Source: Paenibacillus sp. FSL R5-0341 | GTDB taxonomy: Bacteria; Bacillota; Bacilli; Paenibacillales; Paenibacillaceae | Direction: 5' to 3' | Length of the DNA: 64,000 bases | NCBI RefSeq assembly: GCF_037975235.1 | Contig: NZ_CP150241.1 | Span: 1,984,001 to 2,048,000 of the forward strand | Part shown: in pieces, positions 27,221 through 36,230 of the stretch | How positions within the stretch are numbered: position 1 is the stretch's first letter | How the letters are laid out: each line of letters opens with the position of its first letter | Program-made: the position numbers and the translations under genes | The notes under the pieces: generated by a model | Seen by the model: only the letters and a program-made list of their open reading frames with translations | Told to the model about the DNA's origin: nothing | Databases searched by the model: none

Positions 27221-28270
27221 TTACTGTACATAGATTTCAACGATAGCAATATCTCTTTCCTTCGCTAAATCAATAAAGGCCGTAGAGGTCTGAACGAGTG
27301 GTCGGAAATAATCTGCAGGATTATTCATGACAATGAGTCCCGTCTGACCCGTGGTGAGCAGAACCCTTTTACCGATAAAATTAGGTAGCATGTGTTTGAT
27401 CAGTTCCTGTGTTGCTTCACCATTTAACTGACCGAAGCTAAGGCTGTACAATTCGCACAGAACAGAGATAAGCTCCTGTTTGGTCTGATACACCCGATTG
27501 GTCGTCATGGCGCTGTATACGTCCGCTACAGCCGTTATACGGGCATATGGATGGATCTCGTCGCCTCGCAGTCCATGTGGATAACCACTTCCGTCCTCGC
27601 GCTCATGGTGCTGAAGGGCAACTGTTGCCAGAATTTCATCCTGCGTGGATTCTTTAATAATATCGTATCCATAGAACGTGTGTTTCTTCATTTCATCGAA
27701 TTCTTCCGTGGTCAATTTACCCGGTTTATGTAACATTTCAGAAGGAATCTTGGACTTTCCGATATCATGAAGATATCCTGCTTTGGCTACCGTTAGACAT
27801 TCCTCTGGGTTGTAGCCCATCCAGCCGGCGATATAAAAAGCGAGCATTCCGACTTGCAATGAATGGTTGTAGGTATAATCGCTATCCCCGTCCAGCATAA
27901 GCAACAAGGAGACAACATCTTTTTGTTTTTCCAGCTGTCCCGTTAGGGTAATTAAAATCTCATCGACCTGTGTCTCATCAATAAAACCCTTCTCCATCGC
28001 TTGCTGAAATAGAGATTCAGTACCTTTGATCGTATCGTTAAACAGATTAGTTAACAGACGGGTTTGATCGGAAGGTAAGGTTTGTTCATCAGAGTGTAGG
28101 TCGGATGTTGTATGTTCTACATCTGCGTAATCGATTCCATGTTGCAGCAGCTTGGATAGGTCATCTTCACTGAGGGTGGAACCTTTCATCAGCATGTGGA
28201 GACCCGAACTGTTGTATACATCATTTTTTAACAGGTCACCAGGTTTAAGATCAGTAACATGCACTCTCAC
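27221..28270 (-). CDS. HD-GYP domain protein (putative c-di-GMP phosphodiesterase)
   Basis: 349 aa from a GTG at 28270, preceded by AAAGGTGG. The open frame runs to 28342 but the first 24 residues are unlikely to be translated. The N-terminus V-R-V-H-V-T-D-L-K-P-G-D-L matches the start of the second HD-GYP gene at 30764. The HD-GYP core is complete: YLHDIGKSKIP, LQHHEREDGSGYPHGL and ADVYSAMTTNRVY. Such proteins hydrolyse the second messenger c-di-GMP to pGpG or GMP. There is no membrane segment, so it is cytoplasmic. It stands alone on the minus strand. Confidence 0.85.
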   Translation of the reverse strand: MRVHVTDLKPGDLLKNDVYNSSGLHMLMKGSTLSEDDLSKLLQHGIDYADVEHTTSDLHSDEQTLPSDQTRLLTNLFNDTIKGTESLFQQAMEKGFIDETQVDEILITLTGQLEKQKDVVSLLLMLDGDSDYTYNHSLQVGMLAFYIAGWMGYNPEECLTVAKAGYLHDIGKSKIPSEMLHKPGKLTTEEFDEMKKHTFYGYDIIKESTQDEILATVALQHHEREDGSGYPHGLRGDEIHPYARITAVADVYSAMTTNRVYQTKQELISVLCELYSLSFGQLNGEATQELIKHMLPNFIGKRVLLTTGQTGLIVMNNPADYFRPLVQTSTAFIDLAKERDIAIVEIYVQ

Positions 28271-28395
28271 GTATAAACCACCTTTTCCTCGACTAATATC
28301 GACACATATCATTATAATAACAAGAAAAAAATGGGTTGACAACGACTTATTTACTATTAAGTCACTCTGTCGAAAAAGGTGTAAGGACTCATTGT

Positions 28396-29142
28396 TTAGT
28401 TATCCATAGGGTTCCAGGGTCCTAGTTGATGTCCTTTCCATTCAGAACCATCTTCCCAAATTTCCTTTTTCCAGATGGGGACCGTCTGTTTGAGTCTTTC
28501 AATGGCGTAGCGGCTTGCATCATAACAGTCGTTGCGATGAGGCGAGGAAACGGCAATGACAACACTAATCTCTGCCACATCCACTTTGCCGATGCGATGA
28601 CTGATTGCGCACAGTACACCGGGCCAGCGATCGGAGATCTCCGTACCGATGGCTGCCATCTGAGAGAGAGCCATCGGCACATAGGCCTCGTATTCCAGAT
28701 GAACGGTGCGCTGTTCACCGGTCATTTCGCGAGTCGTACCTACAAAAGTAAGAGCTGCACCGTGATTCGCGGTAATGACCAGCGCCGTTGTAGCTTCCAC
28801 AGACAGGGCGGACTCGGTAATCAAAAATAATCCATCTTCAGTCCGATGCTCAGGAGAGGTAGAATGATGCTTTTCACCGGGCATATCCGTACCATCGCCT
28901 CCGGAGACGGGCGGAATCAAGGCAAGTTCGTCTTCTGACTTGAGTATCGTATCGGCAGGTGCGTACTGCTGGTTAACTGCCAAAAAGGATGTCCGTATCT
29001 GAGAAGCTGCCTCCGGGTAATCCAGACTCAGTTTTTCTTTTATATCGGCAGCAGTCGGAGTGTCTCCAGTGTACTCAAACTCCAGAAGGGATGTATTTAG
29101 ACGTTCCGCAATGCCTGCAAATAGTTGAATTGTAAATTTCAT
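28396..29142 (-). CDS. MoaD-MoaE fusion (molybdopterin synthase)
   Basis: 248 aa, ATG start, on the minus strand. Residues about 1-82 are a MoaD-type ubiquitin fold ending in PPVSGG, the Gly-Gly where the thiocarboxylate forms. A linker of about 20 residues follows (DGTDMPGEKHHSTSPEHRTE), then about 100-245 is MoaE with FVGTTREMT, YEAYVPMA, HRIGKVDVAE, SSPHRNDCYDASRYAIERLK and PIWKKE. Molybdopterin synthase normally needs a free Gly-Gly tail, so a fusion must be cleaved or work in a modified way. M. tuberculosis MoaX is a known precedent of such a fusion. No other moa gene is beside it. Confidence 0.88.
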   Translation of the reverse strand: MKFTIQLFAGIAERLNTSLLEFEYTGDTPTAADIKEKLSLDYPEAASQIRTSFLAVNQQYAPADTILKSEDELALIPPVSGGDGTDMPGEKHHSTSPEHRTEDGLFLITESALSVEATTALVITANHGAALTFVGTTREMTGEQRTVHLEYEAYVPMALSQMAAIGTEISDRWPGVLCAISHRIGKVDVAEISVVIAVSSPHRNDCYDASRYAIERLKQTVPIWKKEIWEDGSEWKGHQLGPWNPMDN

Positions 29143-29262
29143 GAATATGACTCACCTCTTTTTGATCTCTAAACCCTTTAAATATATCATAACGAAGCGG
29201 AAAATGTTATGCTTATCCATTAGAAGAATGAACGTTTATTGAAGAGTGGGGGAGGCGGTGTG

Positions 29263-30696
29263 ATGAGCACCAGAGAGAAGCAAACATTGACGATTCTGCA
29301 CACCAATGACATCCACAGTCACTTCGGCTCCATGAGCAACATCGCCGCTATGATCAATGAGGAACGTGAACAAGGTGGGAACCTCCTTGTATTGGATATT
29401 GGCGATCATATGGACCGTATGGCCGTTGAGACAGAAGGGACGCTGGGCACGGCTAACGTGGATGTGATCAATCTGACGGGCTACGATGCTATAACCATTG
29501 GGAATAACGAAGGACTAACCTTTACGCCTGATCAGCTCGCACAGTCCTACGCTGGACTTCTGTGTCCGGTAGTGTGCGGCAATGTCGTGGAACAAGCCAC
29601 TGGCCTTCCGCCAGTATGGATGAAAACTTCTCTTATCATGGAGAAAGGTCCATTTCGCATTGGTTTGCTGGGAGCTACTGCGCCCTTCACTACCTTCTAT
29701 GAACTGCTGGGATGGGATGTTCTGGACCCGATGGAGACGTTAAAAGCTCAAGTTGAAGCATTACGTCATGAAGTGGATGTGGTGATTATTCTCTCACATC
29801 TGGGACTTTCCACGGATCGGAGACTGGCGGAGCAGATTGCTGGAATTGATGTTATTCTCGGTGGGCATACCCATCATGTTCTCGAAGAACCATTAGTCAT
29901 TGGTCAGACCGTGCTGGGCGCAGCCGGCAAATTCGGCCAATGGCTCGGGAAAGTGGTTCTGGAACGAACAAGCGTGGCAAAACCTCTTGAACTGGTAAGC
30001 AGCGGATGTGTTGCTGCCGAGAGTATATTACTGGATGATCAAGTCTCTCTGGCAATCGCCACGAATCGCACGGAAGCCGAAAGGGCACTGGATCAGACGG
30101 CCGTGATTACGGACCGGATGCTGCCCATCCAGTATGATCGGGAGTCTCCATTTGCCACATTACTTGCGCAAGCTGTTCGTCAATTTACAGGAGCTCAGTT
30201 GTCTCTGGTGAATGCGGGCCAGCTTCTCGGAGATCTGCCACAGGGAAATGTTACAAAAGGAATGTTGCATTCCCTATGTCCATCTCCTATAAATGCTTGT
30301 ACAATATGCTTGAGTGGAAGTCATATTCGTGAAGCACTTGAGCAGTCCTTGTTGGACGAGTTTTCTGGTAAAGCCATTGTCGGATTTGGTTTTCGTGGTC
30401 AACTTCTCGGCACGCTGTGTATGGATGGAATGGAAGTTCAATACAATCCACATGCCCCAGCCTATGAGAAAATTCAGACCATTTACATCAATGGGGAGCC
30501 TATGGACGATCAATGTGAGTATATCGTTGGAACACTGGACATGTTTACGTTCAATGTGGGGTATCCTTCTCTTGCTCATGGAACCGGTACGCTCTATCAT
30601 CTTCCGAAATTCATACGCGATTTGCTGGAACTGGAATTAAAACGACCAGGGGCGCTGGACGACAGCCTGCGAGCCCGCTGGCATGAAACTAAATAA
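29263..30696 (+). CDS. yunD: YunD-like metallophosphatase/5'-nucleotidase
   Basis: 477 aa from ATG 29263 with GGGGGAGG 7 nt upstream; an in-frame start at 29239 is less likely. The N-terminal metallophosphatase domain shows LHTNDIHSHFG, VLDIGDHMDR, AITIGNNEG, ILSHLGLSTDR and ILGGHTHHVLEEP with the expected metal ligands. The C-terminal half is a 5'-nucleotidase C-terminal domain with NAGQLLGDLPQGNVTKGMLH. No signal peptide is seen, so unlike periplasmic relatives it probably acts in the cytoplasm. The overall layout matches YunD of B. subtilis. It is divergent from the moaD-moaE fusion gene. Confidence 0.8.
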   Translation: MSTREKQTLTILHTNDIHSHFGSMSNIAAMINEEREQGGNLLVLDIGDHMDRMAVETEGTLGTANVDVINLTGYDAITIGNNEGLTFTPDQLAQSYAGLLCPVVCGNVVEQATGLPPVWMKTSLIMEKGPFRIGLLGATAPFTTFYELLGWDVLDPMETLKAQVEALRHEVDVVIILSHLGLSTDRRLAEQIAGIDVILGGHTHHVLEEPLVIGQTVLGAAGKFGQWLGKVVLERTSVAKPLELVSSGCVAAESILLDDQVSLAIATNRTEAERALDQTAVITDRMLPIQYDRESPFATLLAQAVRQFTGAQLSLVNAGQLLGDLPQGNVTKGMLHSLCPSPINACTICLSGSHIREALEQSLLDEFSGKAIVGFGFRGQLLGTLCMDGMEVQYNPHAPAYEKIQTIYINGEPMDDQCEYIVGTLDMFTFNVGYPSLAHGTGTLYHLPKFIRDLLELELKRPGALDDSLRARWHETK

Positions 30697-30763
30697 AGGA
30701 CTTGCCTTCTGCTGTAGCGGCGGCTAGTGGTAATTACATCTACGGAGCGGGAGAGGATAGGCT

Positions 30764-31885
30764 GTGCGTTTAGTACATATAAACTTATTGCAGCCTGGCA
30801 TGAAGCTGGGGAAACGTATTTATAGTGAAGAAGGCCTGGTATTACTTAGTGAGGATGTTGAGCTGACGAGCCGACTGATTGGGCGTCTCAAGGATCTTGG
30901 GGTCGGTTATGTGTATATCAAAGATGCTGCGACCGAGGATATCATTGTTCCAGATATGTTGCAGGAAGAGACCCGAAGGAAGGCACTGGTAGAGATCAAG
31001 CAGCAATTTCAGAGCATGTCCGGTATGAAAACGAAGAATCAGATTCCTCATTTCGGCAAAGCGCTTAGTGGTGTGATGAATACCATTCTGGAAGACATCG
31101 GCAGTCAGAAGGAAGCCATGATTATGCTGATGGACATGAACTCCAGTGATTTTGACCTGTATAATCATTCGCTGAATGTATGTGTGTATACACTGGTTCT
31201 TGGTGTCGCTTCGGGGTACACACGCCAGCAATTAATGGAGATTGGTCTGGGTGCCTTGTTGCATGATATTGGTAAGACACAGATTGCACCAGAAATCCTG
31301 AACAAACCCTCCAGATTGAGTGACGAGGAATTCAAAATCATTCAGCAGCACACTACATATGGTCACCGCATTCTCAAAGACGAGCCAGGTATTCCGCTTC
31401 TATCTGCGCATTGTGCGTTACAGCATCATGAACGAATTGATGGCAGCGGATATCCCTTTGGCCTGAAGGATAAAGAGATTCATGAGTATGCCAAGTGGAT
31501 TGCGCTTGCTGATTCGTATGATGCCATGACGACGAATCGGGTGTACAAGCAAGCTTTGCTGCCACATCAGGCCGTAGAGGTGCTGTATACTGGCTCAGGA
31601 ACGCTTTATGAACAACGCATGCTGGAGAAGTTCAGAGATTGTGTAGCAATCTACCCTGTGGGTCTTTCAGTTACGCTCAGTACAGGAGAAGTCGGGGTCG
31701 TCGCATCGATTCATTCACGCGTTCCTCAACGTCCGCTGATCCGGGTTCTCAAGGATGCGGAGGGCCAGACCTTATCTTCGCCTTATGAAATCAACCTTCT
31801 GACAGCACTGTCTGTGATGATCACAGGTGTAGAGGGTGTGGAGGATGTACCTTCATTCGCCCAAAATGAACGGTTGGAAAGTTAA
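30764..31885 (+). CDS. HD-GYP domain protein, paralogue
   Basis: 373 aa, GTG start. The N-terminus R-L-V-H-I-N-L-L-Q-P-G is paralogous to the gene at 27221. HD-GYP motifs are LLHDIGKTQIA, LQHHERIDGSGYPFGL and ADSYDAMTTNRVY, so metal ligands and the GYP loop are intact. The N-terminal 110 residues look like a regulatory DUF3391-type domain. Likely role is c-di-GMP hydrolysis and control of motility or surface behaviour. It follows yunD by 67 nt, so the two could share a transcript. Confidence 0.85.
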   Translation: MRLVHINLLQPGMKLGKRIYSEEGLVLLSEDVELTSRLIGRLKDLGVGYVYIKDAATEDIIVPDMLQEETRRKALVEIKQQFQSMSGMKTKNQIPHFGKALSGVMNTILEDIGSQKEAMIMLMDMNSSDFDLYNHSLNVCVYTLVLGVASGYTRQQLMEIGLGALLHDIGKTQIAPEILNKPSRLSDEEFKIIQQHTTYGHRILKDEPGIPLLSAHCALQHHERIDGSGYPFGLKDKEIHEYAKWIALADSYDAMTTNRVYKQALLPHQAVEVLYTGSGTLYEQRMLEKFRDCVAIYPVGLSVTLSTGEVGVVASIHSRVPQRPLIRVLKDAEGQTLSSPYEINLLTALSVMITGVEGVEDVPSFAQNERLES

Positions 31886-31923
31886 ATAAGCTTTGAAGAT
31901 GATTAGCGCTCATGTCGTAATAT

Positions 31924-31951
31924 CGGGGCCGTTTCGTGATTCGGCCCGGAG
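31924..31951. repeat. Inverted repeat before the radical SAM gene
   Basis: CGGGGCCG and CGGCCCGG form a GC-rich stem. No T-run follows, so it may be a weak terminator for the preceding gene or a regulatory hairpin. Confidence 0.4.
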
Positions 31952-32014
31952 TTACCTGAGTGTTTTTTGTCATGTAATGGACAGGGTCTACGTATGCCGA
32001 AGCATTCAAAATTG

Positions 32015-32023
32015 TGCTATGAT
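32015..32023 (+). promoter_or_regulatory. Extended -10 promoter of the radical SAM gene
   Basis: TGCTATGAT is an extended -10 (TGx-TATGAT) about 84 nt before the start codon. No clear -35 is visible at 17 nt, which extended -10 promoters do not need. Confidence 0.45.
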
Positions 32024-32106
32024 AAAAGATAACTCCAAAAAGAGAAACACAAGGTATGATGTAAATAAAACTTTTTAGGTTAATAAAAGGAATAAGGTGA
32101 AGAACA

Positions 32107-33243
32107 ATGACCATGCTAAACTCAGGATCGGTACAACCGATGCCTTTATCTCCGACGAATGATCCGTGGGATCCGATCGGCTCTCTGCGTACATATGGAC
32201 GCCATGTGTTGACCAGTGTAGAAATGACTGTGACACATCTGTGCAACATGAGGTGTGAGCACTGTGCCGTGGGAGATATGCTTACGATGCGTGAAGCACC
32301 GGCTCTTCCGTTACCCCTGATGCTGAAACGATTGGATGAAGTCGAGCATCTGCAGACGATTAGTCTGACGGGCGGCGAGCCAAGCTTTAGCCAGAAAACA
32401 GTGGATGAGATGATTATTCCACTGCTTAAATATGCCAAGGAACGTGGAATTCGTTCCCAGATCAATTCCAACTTAACGCTAGATATTAGCCGATATGAGC
32501 AACTTTTGCCGTATCTGGACGTTATGCATATCTCATTCAACTACCTGAATGCTGACGATTTCCATCAAGTCGGATTTGCGAATAGTGGCAGACCTGTGAA
32601 ACGTGAAGTAGCGGTGAAGATGTATGAGAAAATGATTGAAAATTCCCGTAAATTAAGTGAAGCAGGCATGTTTATCTCTGCCGAGTCCATGATTAACTTC
32701 CGTACACACGACAAACTGGATGGTATTCATCAATTGATTCGTGAGATGGGCTGTGTTCGTCATGAGGTGCATCCGATGTATAATTCGAACTTTGCTTCTT
32801 CCCTGCCTGTGTTATCACTGGACCATATGAGAGCAGCGATTCATCGTTTGCTTGATGTGCGTGACAAGGATATGTGGATGCTCTTCGGAACCCTGCCATT
32901 CTTCGCGTGCAGTGCCGCAGAGCAGGATCGGGAACTGATCAACCGACTATACAGCGAGCCAAATGTGACGGTACGCAATGATCCGGACGGACGTAACCGG
33001 GTTAACGTCAACATGTTTACGGGCAATGTGTATGTGACGGATTTTGCAGACATCCCGGCATTTGGCAACATTCGTGATCGCAAACTGGATGATGTGTTCC
33101 ATGAATGGTCAGCTGAACATCCGTTGAATCAAACGGTCAACTGCCATTGTGATATCGCATCCTGTTGCGGACCAAACCTGCTGGTGGCAGATATGTATTA
33201 CAAAGGTGTGGATTTCAAATCGAGAAAGGCAATCACACGTTGA
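32107..33243 (+). CDS. yfkAB: Radical SAM protein of the YfkAB type
   Basis: 378 aa with ATG after AATAAGGTGAAGAACA. The radical SAM cluster motif is CNMRCEHC (CxxxCxxC) in HLCNMRCEHCAVG, followed by SLTGGEPSF and SNLTLD. Near the C-terminus is CHCDIASCCGPN, the CxCxxxxC motif that marks the YfkAB group as I remember it. This may bind an extra cluster or a metal. In B. subtilis, yfkA and yfkB were once annotated as two genes and later as one. The substrate is unknown. It is predicted cytoplasmic and is probably monocistronic. Confidence 0.75.
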   Translation: MTMLNSGSVQPMPLSPTNDPWDPIGSLRTYGRHVLTSVEMTVTHLCNMRCEHCAVGDMLTMREAPALPLPLMLKRLDEVEHLQTISLTGGEPSFSQKTVDEMIIPLLKYAKERGIRSQINSNLTLDISRYEQLLPYLDVMHISFNYLNADDFHQVGFANSGRPVKREVAVKMYEKMIENSRKLSEAGMFISAESMINFRTHDKLDGIHQLIREMGCVRHEVHPMYNSNFASSLPVLSLDHMRAAIHRLLDVRDKDMWMLFGTLPFFACSAAEQDRELINRLYSEPNVTVRNDPDGRNRVNVNMFTGNVYVTDFADIPAFGNIRDRKLDDVFHEWSAEHPLNQTVNCHCDIASCCGPNLLVADMYYKGVDFKSRKAITR

Positions 33244-33289
33244 TATTCCAGGTGTATTCCTGAAATAGATAGAAAAGGGGAGTTTCAAC

Positions 33290-34642
33290 TTGGATATTCA
33301 TACCGAATTTCATCTTGGGCAGCTGGTATTTAATCTGGTCTGTGTCTTTTTGCTCGTATTTTTGAATGGCGTATTTGTCGCAGCGGAATTTTCCCTTGTG
33401 AAAGTAAGGCAGACACGCTTAACTCAATTGCAGAGTGAAGGAAACCGTATGGCTGGTTACGCATTGAAGGTGAATAGTAAACTGGATTCCTATCTATCAG
33501 CAACTCAGTTCGGGATTACACTGACATCGCTTGGACTCGGGTGGCTGGGAGAACCGGCCATCTCCGAATTGCTCGTTGAGCCACTCATGTATAAGATCGG
33601 CGTAGGAGATACAGGGCTTATATCGACAGTGTCTGTCATTATCGGTTTCTGTATCATTACGTTTCTGCATATTGTGCTGGGTGAGCTTGCGCCTAAGTCG
33701 TTGGCAATTCAAAAAACAGACGGAGTGGCATTGTTTTTATCTGCACCCTTGCTGTTGTTCTATAAAATCTTTTTCCCCTTCATTTGGGTACTGAATGTAT
33801 CGGCTAATGCATTGCTGCGTTTGGCGGGTATCGAGCCTGCCAGCGAAGGAGAAGCACACTCGGAAGATGAACTTCGTATTCTGATGAAGCAGAGTGCCAA
33901 GAGTGGTGTCATCGATAAAGATGAGATCAAACTGATGGACAACATTTTTGATTTCTCCGATATGCTGGCACGTGAAGTGATGCTGCCACGTACAGACATG
34001 GATTGCCTGTATACCCATATGTCTTTGGAAGAAAACCTGAAGATTATTAATGCAACCAAGCATTCCCGGTATCCTGTGGCAGTGGAAGATAAGGATGAGA
34101 TTATCGGATTTATCCACATCACTGATCTGCTGCTGGCTGACCCGGAGCAACAACATGACCTCGCTTCACTTGTCCGTCCGATCTTGAACGTTCCTGAATC
34201 CATGGAAATCAGCCATGTGCTTCGTCTGATGCAGAAGAAACATTCTCAGATGACACTGGTGGTTGATGAATATGGCGGTACAGCGGGGCTGCTGACAGCC
34301 GAAGAGATTCTGGAAGAGATCGTTGGAGACCTGTATGACGAGTTTGAGGATGAGCGTCCGCATATGGAACGCAGTGGTGATTCATTTTCCGTTGATGGTC
34401 GATCTCTTATTGAAGAGGTTCATAAGTGGACCGGAGCCGTCATTGAGGATGAAGAGGTGGATACCATTGGCGGATGGCTGTTCAAAGAGCTTGGAGGAAG
34501 TCCGGCCAAGGGCAGAACGCAGGAAATGAACGGATACGTCTTTGAAGTGGAAGAATCCACTCGTTTGCGAATAACCCGGGTTCGAGTGTACAAGCAATCT
34601 GTCCCTCAAGATATGAAATCGGAAGAAAAACCGGCAGAATAG
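33290..34642 (+). CDS. CNNM/CorC-type membrane protein (hemolysin-like, CBS pair)
   Basis: 450 aa with a TTG start 8 nt after AAGGGGAG. The N-terminal DUF21/CNNM domain has about three to four membrane helices (about 10-32, 110-140, 145-180 and the AAEFSLVKVR re-entrant segment). Residues about 205-330 are two CBS motifs (VMLPRTDMDC, VEDKDEIIGFIHITDL, TLVVDEYGGTAGLLTAEEI). Residues about 345-430 are a CorC_HlyC domain. Such proteins are linked to magnesium or cobalt efflux. Annotation as hemolysin is historical. It is followed by a long hairpin terminator. Confidence 0.85.
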   Translation: MDIHTEFHLGQLVFNLVCVFLLVFLNGVFVAAEFSLVKVRQTRLTQLQSEGNRMAGYALKVNSKLDSYLSATQFGITLTSLGLGWLGEPAISELLVEPLMYKIGVGDTGLISTVSVIIGFCIITFLHIVLGELAPKSLAIQKTDGVALFLSAPLLLFYKIFFPFIWVLNVSANALLRLAGIEPASEGEAHSEDELRILMKQSAKSGVIDKDEIKLMDNIFDFSDMLAREVMLPRTDMDCLYTHMSLEENLKIINATKHSRYPVAVEDKDEIIGFIHITDLLLADPEQQHDLASLVRPILNVPESMEISHVLRLMQKKHSQMTLVVDEYGGTAGLLTAEEILEEIVGDLYDEFEDERPHMERSGDSFSVDGRSLIEEVHKWTGAVIEDEEVDTIGGWLFKELGGSPAKGRTQEMNGYVFEVEESTRLRITRVRVYKQSVPQDMKSEEKPAE

Positions 34643-34680
34643 TTCTCGTTACAGGACGCAGATTATTGAAATCTGCAAAG

Positions 34681-34735
34681 ATAGAGACCTTCGGAAGTTA
34701 CCTGAAAAGGTAGCGAACCGAGGGTCTTTTTTTAT
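34681..34735 (+). terminator. Long hairpin terminator
   Basis: GACCTTCGG...CCGAGGGTC forms an outer stem (one G-T) and TTACCT/AGGTAG an inner one, followed by TTTTTTTA. Confidence 0.8.
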
Positions 34736-34886
34736 TGGAGCGAGAAAGCGGAGAATTTCTGGGCTTCGTTCAGGCGAATTTCGGATTAACTTTGGAGACA
34801 GCGTCATATGGTTATAGTGACGGGAAATGGGAAGGACCTCAGTAGTATTCAGTTGCACCAATGATGTAATAAGGAGGCGTTGTTCT

Positions 34887-35126
34887 GTGAAAGATCCGCA
34901 GCTTCGTGCTTACGCCCCTTTTGTGGGGCCGTTTGATCCTTGTCCGCCGGTAGCGATTCGGACGTATCTGGTACCTCCGCAATTATTTATTCCATTTCAG
35001 CCCATGGGCTGGCCGCAGTACAGTCCGGCAGAAGCGTTAAGATTGGGAACCTTATGGCCTGCATTGTACAGCCCTTATACACCGGCGAGATCGAAGGGAA
35101 GGAAGGTGGAAGTGGATGGAACCTGA
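34887..35126 (+). CDS. cotJA: Spore coat-associated protein CotJA
   Basis: 79 aa with a GTG start placed by AAGGAGG at 34871-34877. The open frame to 34827 lacks a site. CotJA is a small Pro- and aromatic-rich protein of the spore coat (CPPVAIRTYLVPPQLFIPFQP, then MGWPQYSPAEAL). It is encoded in the cotJABC operon, made in the mother cell under sporulation sigma-E in Bacillus. The stop overlaps the next start by 11 nt, so translation is coupled. The sigma-E promoter is not identified with confidence. Confidence 0.85.
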   Translation: MKDPQLRAYAPFVGPFDPCPPVAIRTYLVPPQLFIPFQPMGWPQYSPAEALRLGTLWPALYSPYTPARSKGRKVEVDGT

Positions 35127-35391
35127 AGTGCCGAAACCCTGTGACGCTAAATACTACGAATTGCTTGAAGAACTTCAGGCGCTGGATTTCGTGTTAGTGG
35201 AACTGAATCTGTACCTGGACACCCATCCAGGAGACTTCCAAAGCATTGAGCAGTACAACAAGTTCAGCCAGGAGCGAATGCGGGTAGCGCATGAATTTCA
35301 ACAGTTGTACGGACCGTTGATGAACTTTGGGCATGCGTTCTCCAAATATCCGTGGGAATGGTCTCAGACACCTTGGCCATGGCAAGTGTGA
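35116..35391 (+). CDS. cotJB: Spore coat protein CotJB
   Basis: 91 aa, overlapping cotJA. The start ATG is at 35116, with GAAGGAAGGTGG upstream. CotJB is a small coat protein that interacts with CotJC. It shows YYELLEELQALDFVLVELNLYLDTHP and FQQLYGPLMNFG, and a Trp- and Pro-rich end. Assigned by its position between cotJA and cotJC and by motif likeness. It has no membrane segment or signal. cotJC follows after 99 nt. Confidence 0.85.
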   Translation: MEPEVPKPCDAKYYELLEELQALDFVLVELNLYLDTHPGDFQSIEQYNKFSQERMRVAHEFQQLYGPLMNFGHAFSKYPWEWSQTPWPWQV

Positions 35392-35490
35392 CGCATCGGC
35401 CCCGGGTTTCCTCGCAAGACTATCAGTTCGGGAAGCTCGGGGCGGCCGAAGAAGGGATGTATTTTGATAACGTAGAGGGAGGCGTCTGGC

Positions 35491-36060
35491 ATGTGGGTGT
35501 ATGAGAAAAAACTGCAATATCCCGTAAGGGTTAGTAAATGTGATCCTCATATGGCAAAATTGCTAGCGGAACAGTACGGAGGAGCGGATGGGGAACTCGC
35601 GGCGGCACTGCGGTATCTGAACCAGCGATATACGATTCCGGACAAAATTATTGGGCTACTGACGGACATAGGCACGGAGGAATTCGCTCACTTGGAAATG
35701 ATTGCCACCATGATCTACAAGTTGACAAAGGACGCTTCGGTGGAGCAGTTGCAAGAAGCGGGACTTGGGCCGAACTATGCGCAGCGTGATTCTGCCTTGT
35801 TTTATACGAATTCCTCGGGAGTACCATTTACAGCAGCTTATATCGCTTCAAAAGGTGATCCGATCGCGGATTTGTACGAGGACATTGCAGCAGAAGAGAA
35901 AGCCAGGGCTACATATCAATGGTTGATCGACCTGACCGATGACGTGGATCTGCAGGATAGTCTGAAGTTTCTGCGGGAACGGGAGATTGTACATTCCTTG
36001 CGTTTCCGGGAGGCGGTAGAGATTCTGAAAGACGATCGGGAGACAAAGAAGATTTTCTGA
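35491..36060 (+). CDS. cotJC: CotJC, manganese catalase-like coat protein
   Basis: 189 aa, ATG after AGGGAGGCGTCTGGC. CotJC belongs to the manganese catalase family. The di-manganese ligand pattern is visible: LAEQYGGADGELAAALRYL (Glu), TEEFAHLEMIATMI (Glu-x-x-His), and later EDIAAEEKARATYQ and EREIVHSLRFREA (Glu-x-x-His). It may protect the spore or forespore from peroxide, but activity is not proven for all members. It ends cotJABC and is followed by a hairpin terminator. Confidence 0.9.
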   Translation: MWVYEKKLQYPVRVSKCDPHMAKLLAEQYGGADGELAAALRYLNQRYTIPDKIIGLLTDIGTEEFAHLEMIATMIYKLTKDASVEQLQEAGLGPNYAQRDSALFYTNSSGVPFTAAYIASKGDPIADLYEDIAAEEKARATYQWLIDLTDDVDLQDSLKFLREREIVHSLRFREAVEILKDDRETKKIF

Positions 36061-36079
36061 ACAGGTGAAAATAGGAACC

Positions 36080-36107
36080 TGGCAGTCCGATGAGGGCTGC
36101 TTTTTGC
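36080..36107 (+). terminator. Terminator of cotJABC
   Basis: GGCAGTCC and AGGGCTGC form a short stem (one G-T pair) around GATG, followed by TTTTTGC. Confidence 0.65.
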
Positions 36108-36164
36108 TTTGAAGTTATAGAGACGAAAAGAAGTTACGCGTGCTGAAATGTGGATTGCTTTCCA

Positions 36165-36203
36165 ATAAAAAAGACGATCCACTTTGGAAGAAAAGGGATC
36201 GTC
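36165..36203 (-). terminator. Terminator after the KAS III-like gene
   Basis: GACGATCC and GGATCGTC form a stem. On the minus strand a T-run (A-run at 36167-36172 on +) follows it. It lies 28 nt after the KAS III-like stop. Confidence 0.75.
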
Positions 36204-36230
36204 CTGGTTATTATTTTGGCGAATAAAGGC

